64,000 bases of DNA from Codonopsis lanceolata. Taxonomy: Eukaryota > Streptophyta > Magnoliopsida > Asterales > Campanulaceae. A model generated the notes under the pieces. That model made no database searches. It saw nothing but the letters and a program-made list of their open reading frames with translations, and was not told the DNA's origin. Both the position numbers and the translations under genes were made by a program. Below, in pieces: positions 44,075-53,955 of the stretch. The first letter of the stretch is position 1. Every line of letters begins with the position of its first letter. The stretch covers positions 60,399,693-60,463,692 of the forward strand of contig CM028379.1 of NCBI GenBank assembly GCA_013146195.2, in the 5' to 3' direction.

Positions 44075-45213
44075 TGATGTGTTTAAAATTACCTTGCAAG
44101 TGCACAAGACTATTGCAGAATAGATATATGGTAGCAAGGGTCGAACCTTAGGGAGAATGAATTAAAATGAATTTAATATACGCTAATTAAAAAGCAATTA
44201 AATAAAAAGGAGGGTTTGTTTTTGGAATGATTTAATACTCTAAAATTAAACTAATAAAATTAATCTAAATTAACTACTTGCAGAAGACTGAATTTTATGA
44301 AAGTTTTATGGATGAGAATGGTCTAGGTATTGGGATTCACTTGTATCGTCTTTTAGGTGTATTAGCCAAAAGATATCTATCAATTATGGGTTCTATTGCT
44401 AGGTAAAGGATTGGGACTTACAGGTCGAGAATTGCAACCCTTAGTACTCCGCTTTGGCTGTGCTTTCTTGGTCCGTCCACACAGTAATTAAGAGTCCATT
44501 AAGTGCCTTAGGAATTAAAGCATGGAGGAACAAACTCTATTGCATTCCCCCACACAATGCGAACCTAGATCTACTCCTTAGCCTACGGTCGGGAATCAGA
44601 GAGACCTATTTACAAATTAGGTTGGCCAGTGTATGACTTATGCATATGGTCGTGCAATTCATCATACCCAAGAGCCAAAACATTCATTAACGCAGCCATT
44701 ATGCGATAATTCAATGTAGACCAAATATAATCTAATATGATAAACAGTAATTTGATAGAATGAAATTATATTAACACATAAAAATTGATAAAAAAAATTA
44801 CCTCATCCAATACCTATGGTGGAAAAGTTAGTTCATCACAGATGATGAACACAACATATGAATGAATTAGAGCATCTTTAATCTTCAACAAATTAAATAA
44901 AAATGAAATACACAATGTTTCTGCCTCTTGAGAGTGCTCAAGAGCAGCCTAAAATTGACCTAAAATCGGATCCCCCAAAGCTGTAGCGAGCGCTCAGCCT
45001 TCTGCTCAGCATTTTGGACCTTTTTCTTCAGTAGATTTGCACACAGGCCCCTGAAAACTTCATATAACTGCAAAATAGCCCGAAATTCATCCTTTTCCTC
45101 ATCTTTAGCCTGAAACTCATAAAACACTAAAACTCATATCAATAGCTTTGGAAACTCACAGAAAAGCACAATCTAAGTAGGAATATACACATAATAGATC
45201 CGTATAAAACACA
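44075..45213 (-). repeat. G1 5' LTR
   Basis: On the minus strand it starts TGTGTTTTATACGGATC (at 45213) and ends TTTTAAACACATCA (at 44075), followed by the primer site. 1,139 bp. Start and end motifs match the G2 LTR at 48524-49752, with the body diverged. Both contain GGTTCGACCCTTGC, a B-box-like word, close to the end. Confidence 0.7.
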
Positions 45214-45217
45214 TCTA

Positions 45218-45712
45218 TCAAAAGGTTCCAAAAGGACATGTAAAGGTAGTCTTTTCTTGATCTTCCGGTGCAAGCGGAATTTGATTATAACCAGAAAAAC
45301 CATCAAGAAAATAGTAATAATCATGTCCAGCTAATCTTTCAAGGATTTGGTCAATGAAGGGCAAAGGAAAGTGATCTTTCTTTGTGGCTGCATTTAATTT
45401 CCTTAAGTCTATACACATTTTATAGCCTGTTATAGTCCTTGTATGAACTAACTCATCCTTCTCATTTTTCACAATTGTAATTCCCGATTTCTTAAGAACT
45501 GCTTGGACTGGACTTACCTATTTACTATCAGATATTAGGTAAATTATACCTACATCAAGAAGCTTAAGTACTTCTTTTCTAACTGCTTCTTCCATATGTG
45601 GGTTAAGTCTTCTTTGTCGTTCTTTAGAAGGTTTGGTACCTTCTTCCAAGTGAATTTTATGCATACACATAGCAGGACTAATACCTTTTAAATCTTCTAA
45701 GGACCATCCTAT
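45218..45712 (-). pseudogene. G2 reverse transcriptase, N-terminal part
   Basis: Frames carry RRLNPHMEEAVRKEVLKLLD-like text with a stop, then KNEKDELVHTRTITGYKMCI, DLRKLNAATKKDHFPLPFID, FLDGFSGYNQIPLAPEDQEK, ending at TCPFGTF where G1 begins. The catalytic F-M-DD half is missing. Confidence 0.7.
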
Positions 45713-45727
45713 GGCTTCTCTATGTGT

Positions 45728-46459
45728 CTATAAAACTTTTAACAAACTTGCCTCTTGTTCTTCTGTTAAATGAGCAGCAATTATAACGGGTAAAGTTTTA
45801 CCTTCCCCAAGAAATGTGTATTTCAAGCGGGATGGTAAAGGCTTTGATTCTAGTTCAGGAGGAGATTCAATGGATGGGGTGAACTTAGGAACTTCAAATT
45901 CTAGTTTTTCAGTTTGATAGTCCTTAGGAATTTCAGGATCCTCTTTTTTTATTTGAATATCTTTTGAAGTTTCAATTTCAACTTTAGGAACTTCGAGTTC
46001 CTCCTTTTTAATTTCAATTTCAACTTTAGGAACTTCGAGTTCCTCCTTTTTAATTTTAATTTCAACTTTAGGAACTTCGAGTTCCTCCTTTTCCAATTTA
46101 GCATCCTCCGCAAGGATCTCTTTTTCTAATTCCTTAATATCGAATATCAAATCAGGAAAATCGCTTTGATTATAATCTCTTCCTACCATTTCTTGTTCTA
46201 ACTCGTCTTCCTTTAAATCTGATTCAAAGTTTTGGGTTGTAAGGTTTTCTATTTCATCGATTGAAAAGTAAGCGTTCATGTCGCTTGGTCTGTTCAATGC
46301 ATCAAAAACTGAAATCTCTACAGTCTTTCCTATAACTGACATTGACAACTTACCATTCCTTACATTAATCATTGTGTTGGTCGTGGCCATAAAAGGTCTT
46401 CCAAACAAAATAGGGACTTCATTATTTGTACATATTTTCCTTTTCATCTCTAGAACCAC
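45728..46459 (-). pseudogene. G2 linker region before reverse transcriptase, with 14-residue repeats
   Basis: A 243-codon frame: RKICTNNEVPILFGRPFMAT at the start is the C-terminal end of the protease region; then acidic sequence, then three repeats of KKEELEVPKVEIEI, then ESKPLPSRLKYTFLGEGKTL, which precedes reverse transcriptase in Athila elements. The repeat is a 42-bp minisatellite (45978-46095). Confidence 0.65.
45978..46095 (-). repeat. Coding minisatellite, 42-bp period
   Basis: AACTTTAGGAACTTCGAG recurs at 45980, 46022 and 46064, followed each time by TTCCTCCTTTTTAATTT. Period 42 keeps the reading frame. Confidence 0.8.
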
Positions 46460-46463
46460 AAAG

Positions 46464-46886
46464 TTAACCGGTATGATCAGCTTGAACTAAAATATCATCT
46501 ACTATCACTAAAGGGTGTTTGACCAAACGGTCGGCTAACTGTAAGGACATAGTAGCAGGTTTTAATTCTCCCAAATCTAATTGTATGTAGACAGCAAAAG
46601 GCATTAAATTAATACTCGCACCTAAATCAAGCATTGTTTTCATCTTTTTCGAATTACCCAAAGAAACTTGGATATTGAAACTACCTAGATCTTTTAATTT
46701 AGGAAGGAGTTCAGGTTGTAATACTGCACTTACGTTTTCAGAAATAATTATTTTCTCGTTCTTTTCAAATTTGTGTTTCCTAGAGTGGTGAACTTTGAAA
46801 AACTTAGCATATGACGGAATATTTTTAATAACGTTGAGCAAAGGAAGATTAATTTTCACTTTAAACAACATATTATAGATTTTCAT
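46464..46886 (-). pseudogene. G2 aspartic protease
   Basis: MLDLGASINLMPFAVYIQLD has the DLGA active site. Before it, FFKVHHSRKHKFEKNEKIII and LKDLGSFNIQVSLGN; after it, LQLADRLVKHPLVIVDDILV. The frame shifts just before VPILFGRPF, so the C-terminus is in the next frame. Better preserved around the active site than G1. Confidence 0.7.
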
Positions 46887-46970
46887 AAATTGTTTATCTA
46901 TTTTGTTTTCATCAATCTACCAGAAAATGGAATTGGTGGAACATATGGTGGCGGTGCAACATATGGTTCT

Positions 46971-48370
46971 TCAAGAGGTTCTGCCTCTTGTTTTTTTTTC
47001 TTTCTCTTGACTTTCTTTTTCTAAATCTTTTTCTTTATCTTTTTCTTTAGCTTGAATTTCTTCACGAGAATTACTTACATTATCAGGAACATCAACAGAA
47101 TGAGTAGGATCACTTACCTCCTCTCCAATAACTTTTCCACTACGCAAAGTAATGATGGATTTTGCTTGCTCAGTTTGACTAGGGAACTTTCCTTCTTCTC
47201 TACCCCTCATAACTTGAGCAAGGACATTTGAAAAAATTTCCATAGACATCACCATTTGCTTGTTGAAAGCAGTCTGCTTACCTTGAAAATCGTTATTTTT
47301 TGCTTTTTCAATTTGAAGTTGTCCTTGTTTAGGGAATTGTTGAGGCTGCAAAGGCATATTTCCTCCCCATGAAAAATTGGGATGATTTCTTTAACCTGGA
47401 TTGTACGTGTTGGAAGAAGTGGGTGCTATTTGTGGACTAAATAATCATGCTACTAATTTTGTAGGGCTTCAATTTGAGACTTATTTTGTAGGGCTTCAAT
47501 TTGTGCTTGCATCTGCTCAAATCTAGCTTCATAATTCGAATTATATTGAATATGATACAAACCTCTATTTTTACCTTTAGTGTTTTTCTGTTAAGAATTG
47601 GCACATAACATTTCAAACAAATCTTCTAATTCAACTGGTGTCATTCCTTTAACGGAACCACCGGCTGCACTGTCAACCATAGTTTGAATGGCAGAAGGAA
47701 GTGCATGATAAAAATTGAGTCACTAAAACATCTTGAGATAGATTATGATGGGGACACATGATTTGTACATTTTTAAATCTATCTCATGCTTCATGGAATG
47801 TTTCTACTGGTTCAGTTTGAAAAGCAATAATTTGCTTTCTATAATCAGATAGAGATGCATGCTGATAAAATTTACCCATAAACAAATCATATAATTGAGT
47901 CCATGTATAAACACTTTTTGGTGCCAAATTCATAAACCATCTTTTTGCTGCATCTTTTAATGCACATTGGAAATATCACATTTTTAATTGATCTTCCATT
48001 AGACCTCCTAACGGAAAATTATCAGTCATAAAACTATATTCTTTCACAAAAGTAGCTGGGTCTTCAGAAGGTAATACTAAACATAATGGTGTCGCATTCA
48101 GCATTGGACAACCATAATCATTTATCGTTCTTTGGTTTATTACCACTTTCATATTTCGAGCAACTGGTTCCTCCTTTAATTCAATGGGGGAACCGGATTT
48201 TCAGGATTTTGATTATTATCCATTGGAGGATCAGCCAGAGGATCCTCTCTAACTACTTGTTCTTAATTGATTGGTGGATTGTCAAAATTATCAGGATTTT
48301 CCTGATTTCTACCAAGATTATTTTTATTTTGATTTAAATATGTCAGCTTGGGATTTACAGATCTATGACC
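46971..48370 (-). pseudogene. G2 gag
   Basis: Short frames in the order of the G1 gag. Around 48050-47640 the equivalents of LMEDQLKM, DAAKRWF, YTWTQLYDLFMGKF and VETFHEAWDRFK can be recognised through many breaks. The C-terminal frame (47357-46971) has a Gln-rich start and a Lys/Glu-rich end. Heavily decayed. Confidence 0.55.
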
Positions 48371-48498
48371 GTGCATACAATGCAAAACTAAAACAAATAA
48401 ATAATTAGATTAAAAATAAATTAAAAATCTTTTTGTAATTTTATTTTATAAAAAAAATGAATTTAAACGTTACCAATAAACTAGCTAAAAACTAGCTT

Positions 48499-48516
48499 GT
48501 CCCTGGCAACGGCGCA
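48499..48516 (-). promoter_or_regulatory. G2 primer-binding site
   Basis: On the minus strand TTTGCGCCGTTGCCAGGGAC follows the LTR end. One base is lost relative to the TGGCGCCGTTGCCGGGGA pattern. Confidence 0.6.
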
Positions 48517-48523
48517 AAAAACT

Positions 48524-49752
48524 TGATGTCTTATTTTTTAACCTCATAAGTGTTCTAATCAATTGAAATATAGTGTACGGAAAGCAAGGGTCGAACCACT
48601 TTGACAAGAAGTATCTAAGAGCAAGTAAACCGGTAACAATTAAATTAGGGGGGTTTATTTATCTAATTTATTATACTAGAAAGCAAGTAATCTAATTAAC
48701 ATTTATTAAAGCAGTAATCACAGTTTATGAAGATCTTATGGTGGACGAGAATCTAGGAATATGGATTCACTTGTATCTACTCTAATACTCTTTTTCCTAA
48801 TTTATCAATCAAATAATCTTGGGTTCGTCCACGAAAGATTGGTATAGGTCGCCAAATTATAATTCAGTCTTCATCCTAAATAATTCATCTGAATATATAC
48901 CCTTAAGAACAAGAACATATGAATTTCTGTCTGTCACTCAGAAATATATAAATGAACCTCACCCTAACTTATCACTCTCGTGCATCGATAGGTTTGATTT
49001 ATCACAATGGTGAGCCAGTGTACGACATATACATTTGGTCGTGCAGTTATCCGCACCTTTTGGTCTTTACTACTGCGATACCAATCATTACGAAAAAGCC
49101 AAATAGTAAAGAGATTAATAAAAACTGTGATCAACGAGATTTGATTAAATAAAAATATATAATAGAGCAGAAGATTCGATACAAGTTATCTCCAATTCCT
49201 AGATTATGGAGCGGTTAGTTCATCCTTGACGATGAAAAAATCATTGGGAGGAAAGAATTCATGAACGATCTTCTAACTATGATTACAACAACTAAAAACT
49301 ATGAATTACACACTAAAATCTAAGTAAAAATTTCGTCCTCGGCTTGTGGCTACATGGCTTGTATTTATACTAATGTGTACAAGGGTAGGAGATTCAATCA
49401 GGGTACAACACCCATTGGCGAATTCGAAAGGGCTTATGGGGGTAAGGTACTTGGACAATGCGGCCGCAAGGCCTTTGCTCCCTCCGGGCACGAGTACTGG
49501 ATACCTTGTTGGGGCAAGGTGTCTTGACCTTGCGTCCACAAGGGGTTTCGTATTCCAGGTACATCTTCTTTTATCTTTTAGCACTTTGCACCTTTCCTTC
49601 AATTCTTCACTTTAAGCCATGTAAATCTCATAATTTCACCTAAAACCCTGAAACTTACAATAAAGCTCCAAAACACATATTAGTAGCCAAAAGCATCGTG
49701 GAATTGCTATTTCTAAGCTATAAAAGTACCCAATAGATGCATATAAAACACA
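48524..49752 (-). repeat. G2 5' LTR
   Basis: On the minus strand it starts TGTGTTTTATATGCATC (at 49752) and ends AAATAAGACATCA (at 48524). 1,229 bp. A segment at 49020-49120 (GTGTACGACATATACATTTG) is matched in reverse by the G3 LTR near 52840. Its first 70 bp pair with G3 as a palindrome. Confidence 0.7.
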
Positions 49753-49829
49753 TTTATTATTGGGTACTTTTATAGCTTAGAAATAGCAATTCCACGAGGC
49801 TTTTGGCTGCTAATATGTGTTTTGGAGCT
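49664..49829. repeat. Near-perfect palindrome at the G2-G3 LTR junction
   Basis: Arms of about 71 bp (49664-49734 and 49759-49829) with only a few mismatches and a spacer of about 24 bp. Each arm is the start of a related LTR, in opposite orientation. Pairing continues outward with lower identity across both LTRs. Confidence 0.75.
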
Positions 49830-50429
49830 ATATTGTGAGTTTTAGGGTTTTAGGTGAAATTATAGGATTTACAAGGCTTTTATTGAAGATTTGAAGGAAG
49901 GGTGCAAAGTGCAAACATTGAAAAGAAGGTTGAATAGGAATCTGAAACCCCTTGCGGACGCAAGGGTAGGAGGCCTTACCCCCGCAAGGTCTCCAGCGTG
50001 TCTGCCCAGCCGAATCAAGCACCTTGTGGTCGCATTCCATCACTACCTTGCCCCCGCAAGCCTCCCAGTAACCGCCTTACGGGAATTTCACCCTGACTAA
50101 ATCTCTCTCCTTCCCTCAAACACTTAGTATATATAGAAAACATGTAGCCTAAAACCAATGACGATTTTTAACATCAATTTTAATGTGTAATACATAGTTT
50201 TAGTACGTATTTGTAATTATAGTTCGAAGATCGATTGATGTATTCTTTCATTCCGCTGATTTGTTCATCTTCAAGGATGAACTAACCGCTCATTAATATA
50301 GGAATTGGGAGGTAACTTGTATCGAATCTATTGCTCAATATATATTTTTATTCAATCAATTCTTGTTGATCATGATGTTTATCAATCTCTTTACTGTCTA
50401 CCTTTGACCAAATGATGGTTTTTATGGTT

Positions 50430-52782
50430 TTTTCTCGTCGTCTCGAGGTCTTCGGCAAGGGGATCCTTTATATCATTTACTCTTCATTCTTGCTCAAGAT
50501 ATATTATCCGTAGCTCTGAATAATGCAATTTTGGATCAGACTGTTCTGCCCTATTCCCATGGTCGAGGTGGTGTGTTGATTTCTCATCTATTGTTTGCAG
50601 ATGATATGTTGTTATTCTGTAATGCTTCCAAACGGTCAATATTGGCTCTTCGTCAACTGCTTACCCGATACAAAATCAGTTCTGGGCAACTCTTGAATTT
50701 GAGTAAGAGTGGATTCTATATTCATTCTTCGTGCTCCACTGCCAAAGTCCGAAGAATTGCTGCTTGGTCGGGTTGTAGTCGGCGCGATTTTCCCTTACGA
50801 TACTTGGGAGTTCCCATATTTTATGGCCGGATTAAGAGCTCCTACTTTGAAGACATTGAGCATAAAATTGTACGGAGGATAGCTGGTTGGAAAGGTCGCC
50901 TTTTATCGATGGGGGGTCGTCTCATTCTGTTGAAATCAGTGTTGAGTAGTATTCCCATTCATACCTTGGCTGCGGTGTGTATTCATGCTTCGGTGATTCG
51001 TCACATTGAATCTCATATGGCCAACTTCCTTTGGAGCTCCGCTGGGAACCCTCGATCACATTGGGTTGCTTGGTCTTCCATTTGTCGGCCTATTTGCGAA
51101 GGTGGTCTTGGCCTTCGATCTCTCAGTCAAGTTATGCAGTCCCTTCATGCTAAGATGACATGGAGTGCCATACAAGGAACTTCCCTTTGGTCTCGGTTTG
51201 TTTCCTCGAAGTATGACGGGGAGAAAGGCTTTTCATGTCCTATTTCGGCAGCCCCTCAATGGAAGGTTATCATGTCTCAACTTCCGACTGTGTTCGATTT
51301 CGGTCGTTGGATAATTGGTGAGGGTCGGGTTTCATTTTGGTTAGACAATTGGTGTGGGGAGATATTGGAAGGTCCGCGACCCATTGATGCTACCCTTTCA
51401 GTTCAGCAAGGTATACAAGACATTGATCAATTAATTGATTTGGTCCCGTCTCAGCTCCATTTAGCAGTTCGGAACATTGTTTGTGATCAAAGTTATCCGG
51501 ATAGATTTATTTTCTCTCTGTCTAAGTCGGGAGACTTCAGTTCTTCGGTTTTTATGGAGCACTGCCGGGCTTCTTTTCCTATTTTCACTTGGGCGACCAA
51601 ATTCTGGCAACCTTGGATTCCCACCAAGGTAAGTTGTTTTATGTGGCGCCTGTGTAATGGTGCGGTTCCAGTTTATTTATAACTCCACATCAAACGTATC
51701 TCCATTGTGTCAAAATGCCGTTGCTACTTCCAGCCGAGTCGGCAATCTTTAGTCCACTTGTTTCTTCACTCAGACATTGCCAAGACAGTCTGGGGTCTTT
51801 TTACGAACCACTTTCATAAGGGTAGCTTTTATGGTTCTATTCTTCGTTTAATCAAGACCCGGACTTCGGACATTTCATGTCGCAATCAGACTGAAGCTTG
51901 CTGCTTGGGTATTCTTCTCTTTGCTTGTTGGGAAATTTGGAAAGCAAGGTGTAAGGCAGTTTTCGATGATTATCCTATGCAGTCCGATGAAATGATCTCT
52001 CGTATTAAGGGCAATCTTCGGGATATGTTTATGCTCTTTCGGCCTAAATCGCAGTCTTCTAACTTAGCTAAAGTGAGTTTAGATTGTCTTAGTCTCCCGA
52101 TTATTGTCTCGGTTCAACGGAAAGGTTGTTGGGTTTGTTGGCTTCCCCCAACAAGGTTGCTTCAAACTTAACACTGATGGCTCTGCAGTTCATGGTCAGC
52201 ATACTGGTGGGGGTATTTTACGTGATTCTCAGGGGGCTTTGGTTTTGGCCTTTTCGGCCTTTTATGGTAATGGTACAAACACGGGGGCAGAGATCAAGGC
52301 TTTGCGAGATGGGCTTCGTATCTCCCGTAATCTTAATATTACAAATGCTATGGTTGAATCTGATTCTATGGTTACAGTTAAAGTGTTAACTCATCTGCAC
52401 AAACGTCCTTGGAAGTTTGAGTATGAGCTTCGTGATTGTGGCCTTCTTCTTGGTTCGTATTCTATCCAGCATGTGTTTCGTGAGCAGAATTGTGTTGCTG
52501 ATAGGCTTGCTGCTGCTGCCCATGCTCATCAAGGTTTTCAGAGTTTTTGTCACACGATTGATCTTCCTCGTGAAGCCCGTCAAGCTTTCATTCATGATCG
52601 TTTAGGGTTTCATAATTTCAGAAAGTGTAATTAATTTTTGTTTTGATCTTCCCTTTTCGAGGTAAGGCTCCTCGATCCCCCCGTTCAAAGGGTTAGGCTG
52701 GTTGTCCCCCTCATGTTTGTATTCCTTTTCTTCTTTTAATAAAATTCTGCAGGTGCCGCCCTGCTTTTCCAAAAAAAAAAAA
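50430..52782 (+). mobile_element. 5'-truncated LINE (plant L1/RNase H type), copy 2
   Basis: Begins inside reverse transcriptase (a RGLRQGDPL-like start in frame near 50440) and ends in poly(A) at 52771-52782. Encodes the end of reverse transcriptase, a zinc-binding part and RNase H. The 3' end (AATAAAATTCTGCAGGTGCC before the A-run) resembles copy 1. The exact left border and target duplication are not clear. It splits the G3 LTR. Confidence 0.75.
50531..52634 (+). pseudogene. LINE reverse transcriptase end, zinc-binding and RNase H
   Basis: Frame 50531-51682 starts in HGRGGVLISHLLFADDMLLF (catalytic ADD), continues with SGQLLNLSKSGFYI and LGVPIFYGRIKSSYFEDIE, then MANFLWSSAGN and GGLGLRS. 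A stop at 51682 and a restart at 51707 split the zinc-binding region (SLVHLFLHSDIAKTVW, CWEIWKARC). The RNase H frame 52104-52634 has LNTDGSAVH, GAEIKALRDGLR, VESDSMVTV and REQNCVADRLAA, so all four acidic residues are present. Better preserved than copy 1 but broken and 5'-truncated. Confidence 0.75.
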
Positions 52783-53344
52783 GAATGGAATCGCAAGTAG
52801 TAAAGACCTATAGGTGTAGATAGCTTCACGGCCAAATGCATATGTCGTACACTGGCTCACCATTGTGAGAAATTGACCTTATCGATGCACGAAAGTGATA
52901 AGTTAGGGTCAGGTTCATATATATGATTCTAAGAGACAGATAGGAATTTCATATGTTCTTGTTCTTATGATATAGATTGGATGAATTATTTAGGATGGAG
53001 ACTGAATTATAATTTGACAATCTATATCAATTTTTAGTGAACGAACCCAAGAAATTGATTGATACTTTAATTAAAAGAGCAATAGAGTATATACAAGTGA
53101 ATCCACATTCCTAGATTGCCCTCCATAAGATCTTCATATCTGTGATTGTTGCTTAGATTATTAATTAGATTTTATGTTTTCATAGAATAAATTAGATTAA
53201 ATAAATTAAAAACCCCACTTAGTTTAATTGCTATCGGTTACTTGCTATCTGATTTCTTCTTATCTCTATGGCTTGACCCTTGCTACCATAACTATTCTAC
53301 AATAGTCTTGTGCACTTGCAAGGTATAAATTTAAGACACGATCA

Positions 53345-53944
53345 GTCGTCTCGAATCGGGCAGAGCAACTGCTTGTTTTTGGGTTTTAGAACCGATGAAA
53401 TAGGGCGGAAAGCTAATAGGGTAACTAGGTTTCACTTTGGCTGGAGAGTTTAAGTGTTTAGGGGCGGTTTCGACAGCCTAACGGAGCTTCGGGGTTTATA
53501 TGGAAACTATCAGCGTAACTGCTCTTCGCTTTTTCTTCCGTAAAAATTTCTTCTTCTTGGGCAGTGCACTGGCCTCTGTATTTATAGACTGAGTTTGGGA
53601 TTCCTTAACAGCGTAGGAAAAGCCTAATATTTTATCTCTGTGCTTTAACGTGTTATACATTGCGCTTAAAGGCTTGTACTAAAAGCAAACTGGAGCAGTG
53701 AATTAACAAAAGTGGGAGCCGCCTTATACACTCTTGGACGCGGCGTCCAAGAGTGTAGGGGGCTACTCCCCTTTCCTTTTTCTGTTTCATTTTTGGCACT
53801 TTGACCCCTGCAATTCACTGTTTGTTAATTCTTCTGTTCTTTTGCACTTTAAACCCTGTAACTTAACATCTGTTAGTCCTTTTTGACAAGTCTTGATATT
53901 TTATGGAATGTTATCAATAGGGGTACGAAATTGGGGCGTCTACA
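53345..53944 (-). repeat. LTR fragment of another gypsy-type element
   Basis: On the minus strand it starts TGTAGACGCCCCAATTTCG (at 53944), preceded by a PPT-like CTTGGGGCAGC, and contains a TATA motif (GTCTATAAATACAGAG near 53580). The interior to the right is missing and its U5 end is cut at about 53345. Holds a 31-bp perfect palindrome at 53727-53757. Confidence 0.45.
53727..53757. repeat. 31-bp perfect palindrome
   Basis: Arms TACACTCTTGGACGC and GCGTCCAAGAGTGTA around a single central G. Lies about 150 bp upstream of the TATA motif in the LTR fragment, read on the minus strand. Confidence 0.85.
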
Positions 53945-53955
53945 GCTGCCCCAAG

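Larger units (their letters stand above)
37260..45213 (-). mobile_element. Athila-like Ty3/gypsy element G1
   Basis: Minus-strand order: 5' LTR (45213-44075), primer site (44068-44048), gag (43934-42564), protease (42177-41740), reverse transcriptase and RNase H (41732-39244, with a SINE inside), integrase (39302-38148), then a 3' region. The DLGA-type protease, FMDD reverse transcriptase box and TGGCGCC primer site indicate the Athila group. The 3' LTR is not recognised before the gap. It is inserted into the reverse transcriptase of element G2 near 45213. Confidence 0.75.
45214..49752 (-). mobile_element. Athila-like Ty3/gypsy element G2, truncated by G1
   Basis: Minus-strand order: 5' LTR (49752-48524), primer site, gag (48370-46971), protease (46886-46464), linker with a minisatellite (46459-45728), and the start of reverse transcriptase (to 45218), cut by G1. 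The rest of pol and the 3' LTR are not in the window. Related to G1 but clearly a different subfamily. Confidence 0.7.
49753..53344 (+). mobile_element. Solo or residual LTR G3 (Athila-like), split by a LINE
   Basis: Plus-strand LTR related to G2: starts at about TATTGGGTACTTTTATAGC with the first bases of the usual TGTGTTTTATA end missing, and ends CTTGCAAGGTATAAATTTAAGACACGATCA. Removing the LINE (50430-52782) leaves about 1.24 kb. No primer site or coding region follows, so it is a solo LTR or remnant. No clear target duplication. Confidence 0.6.
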
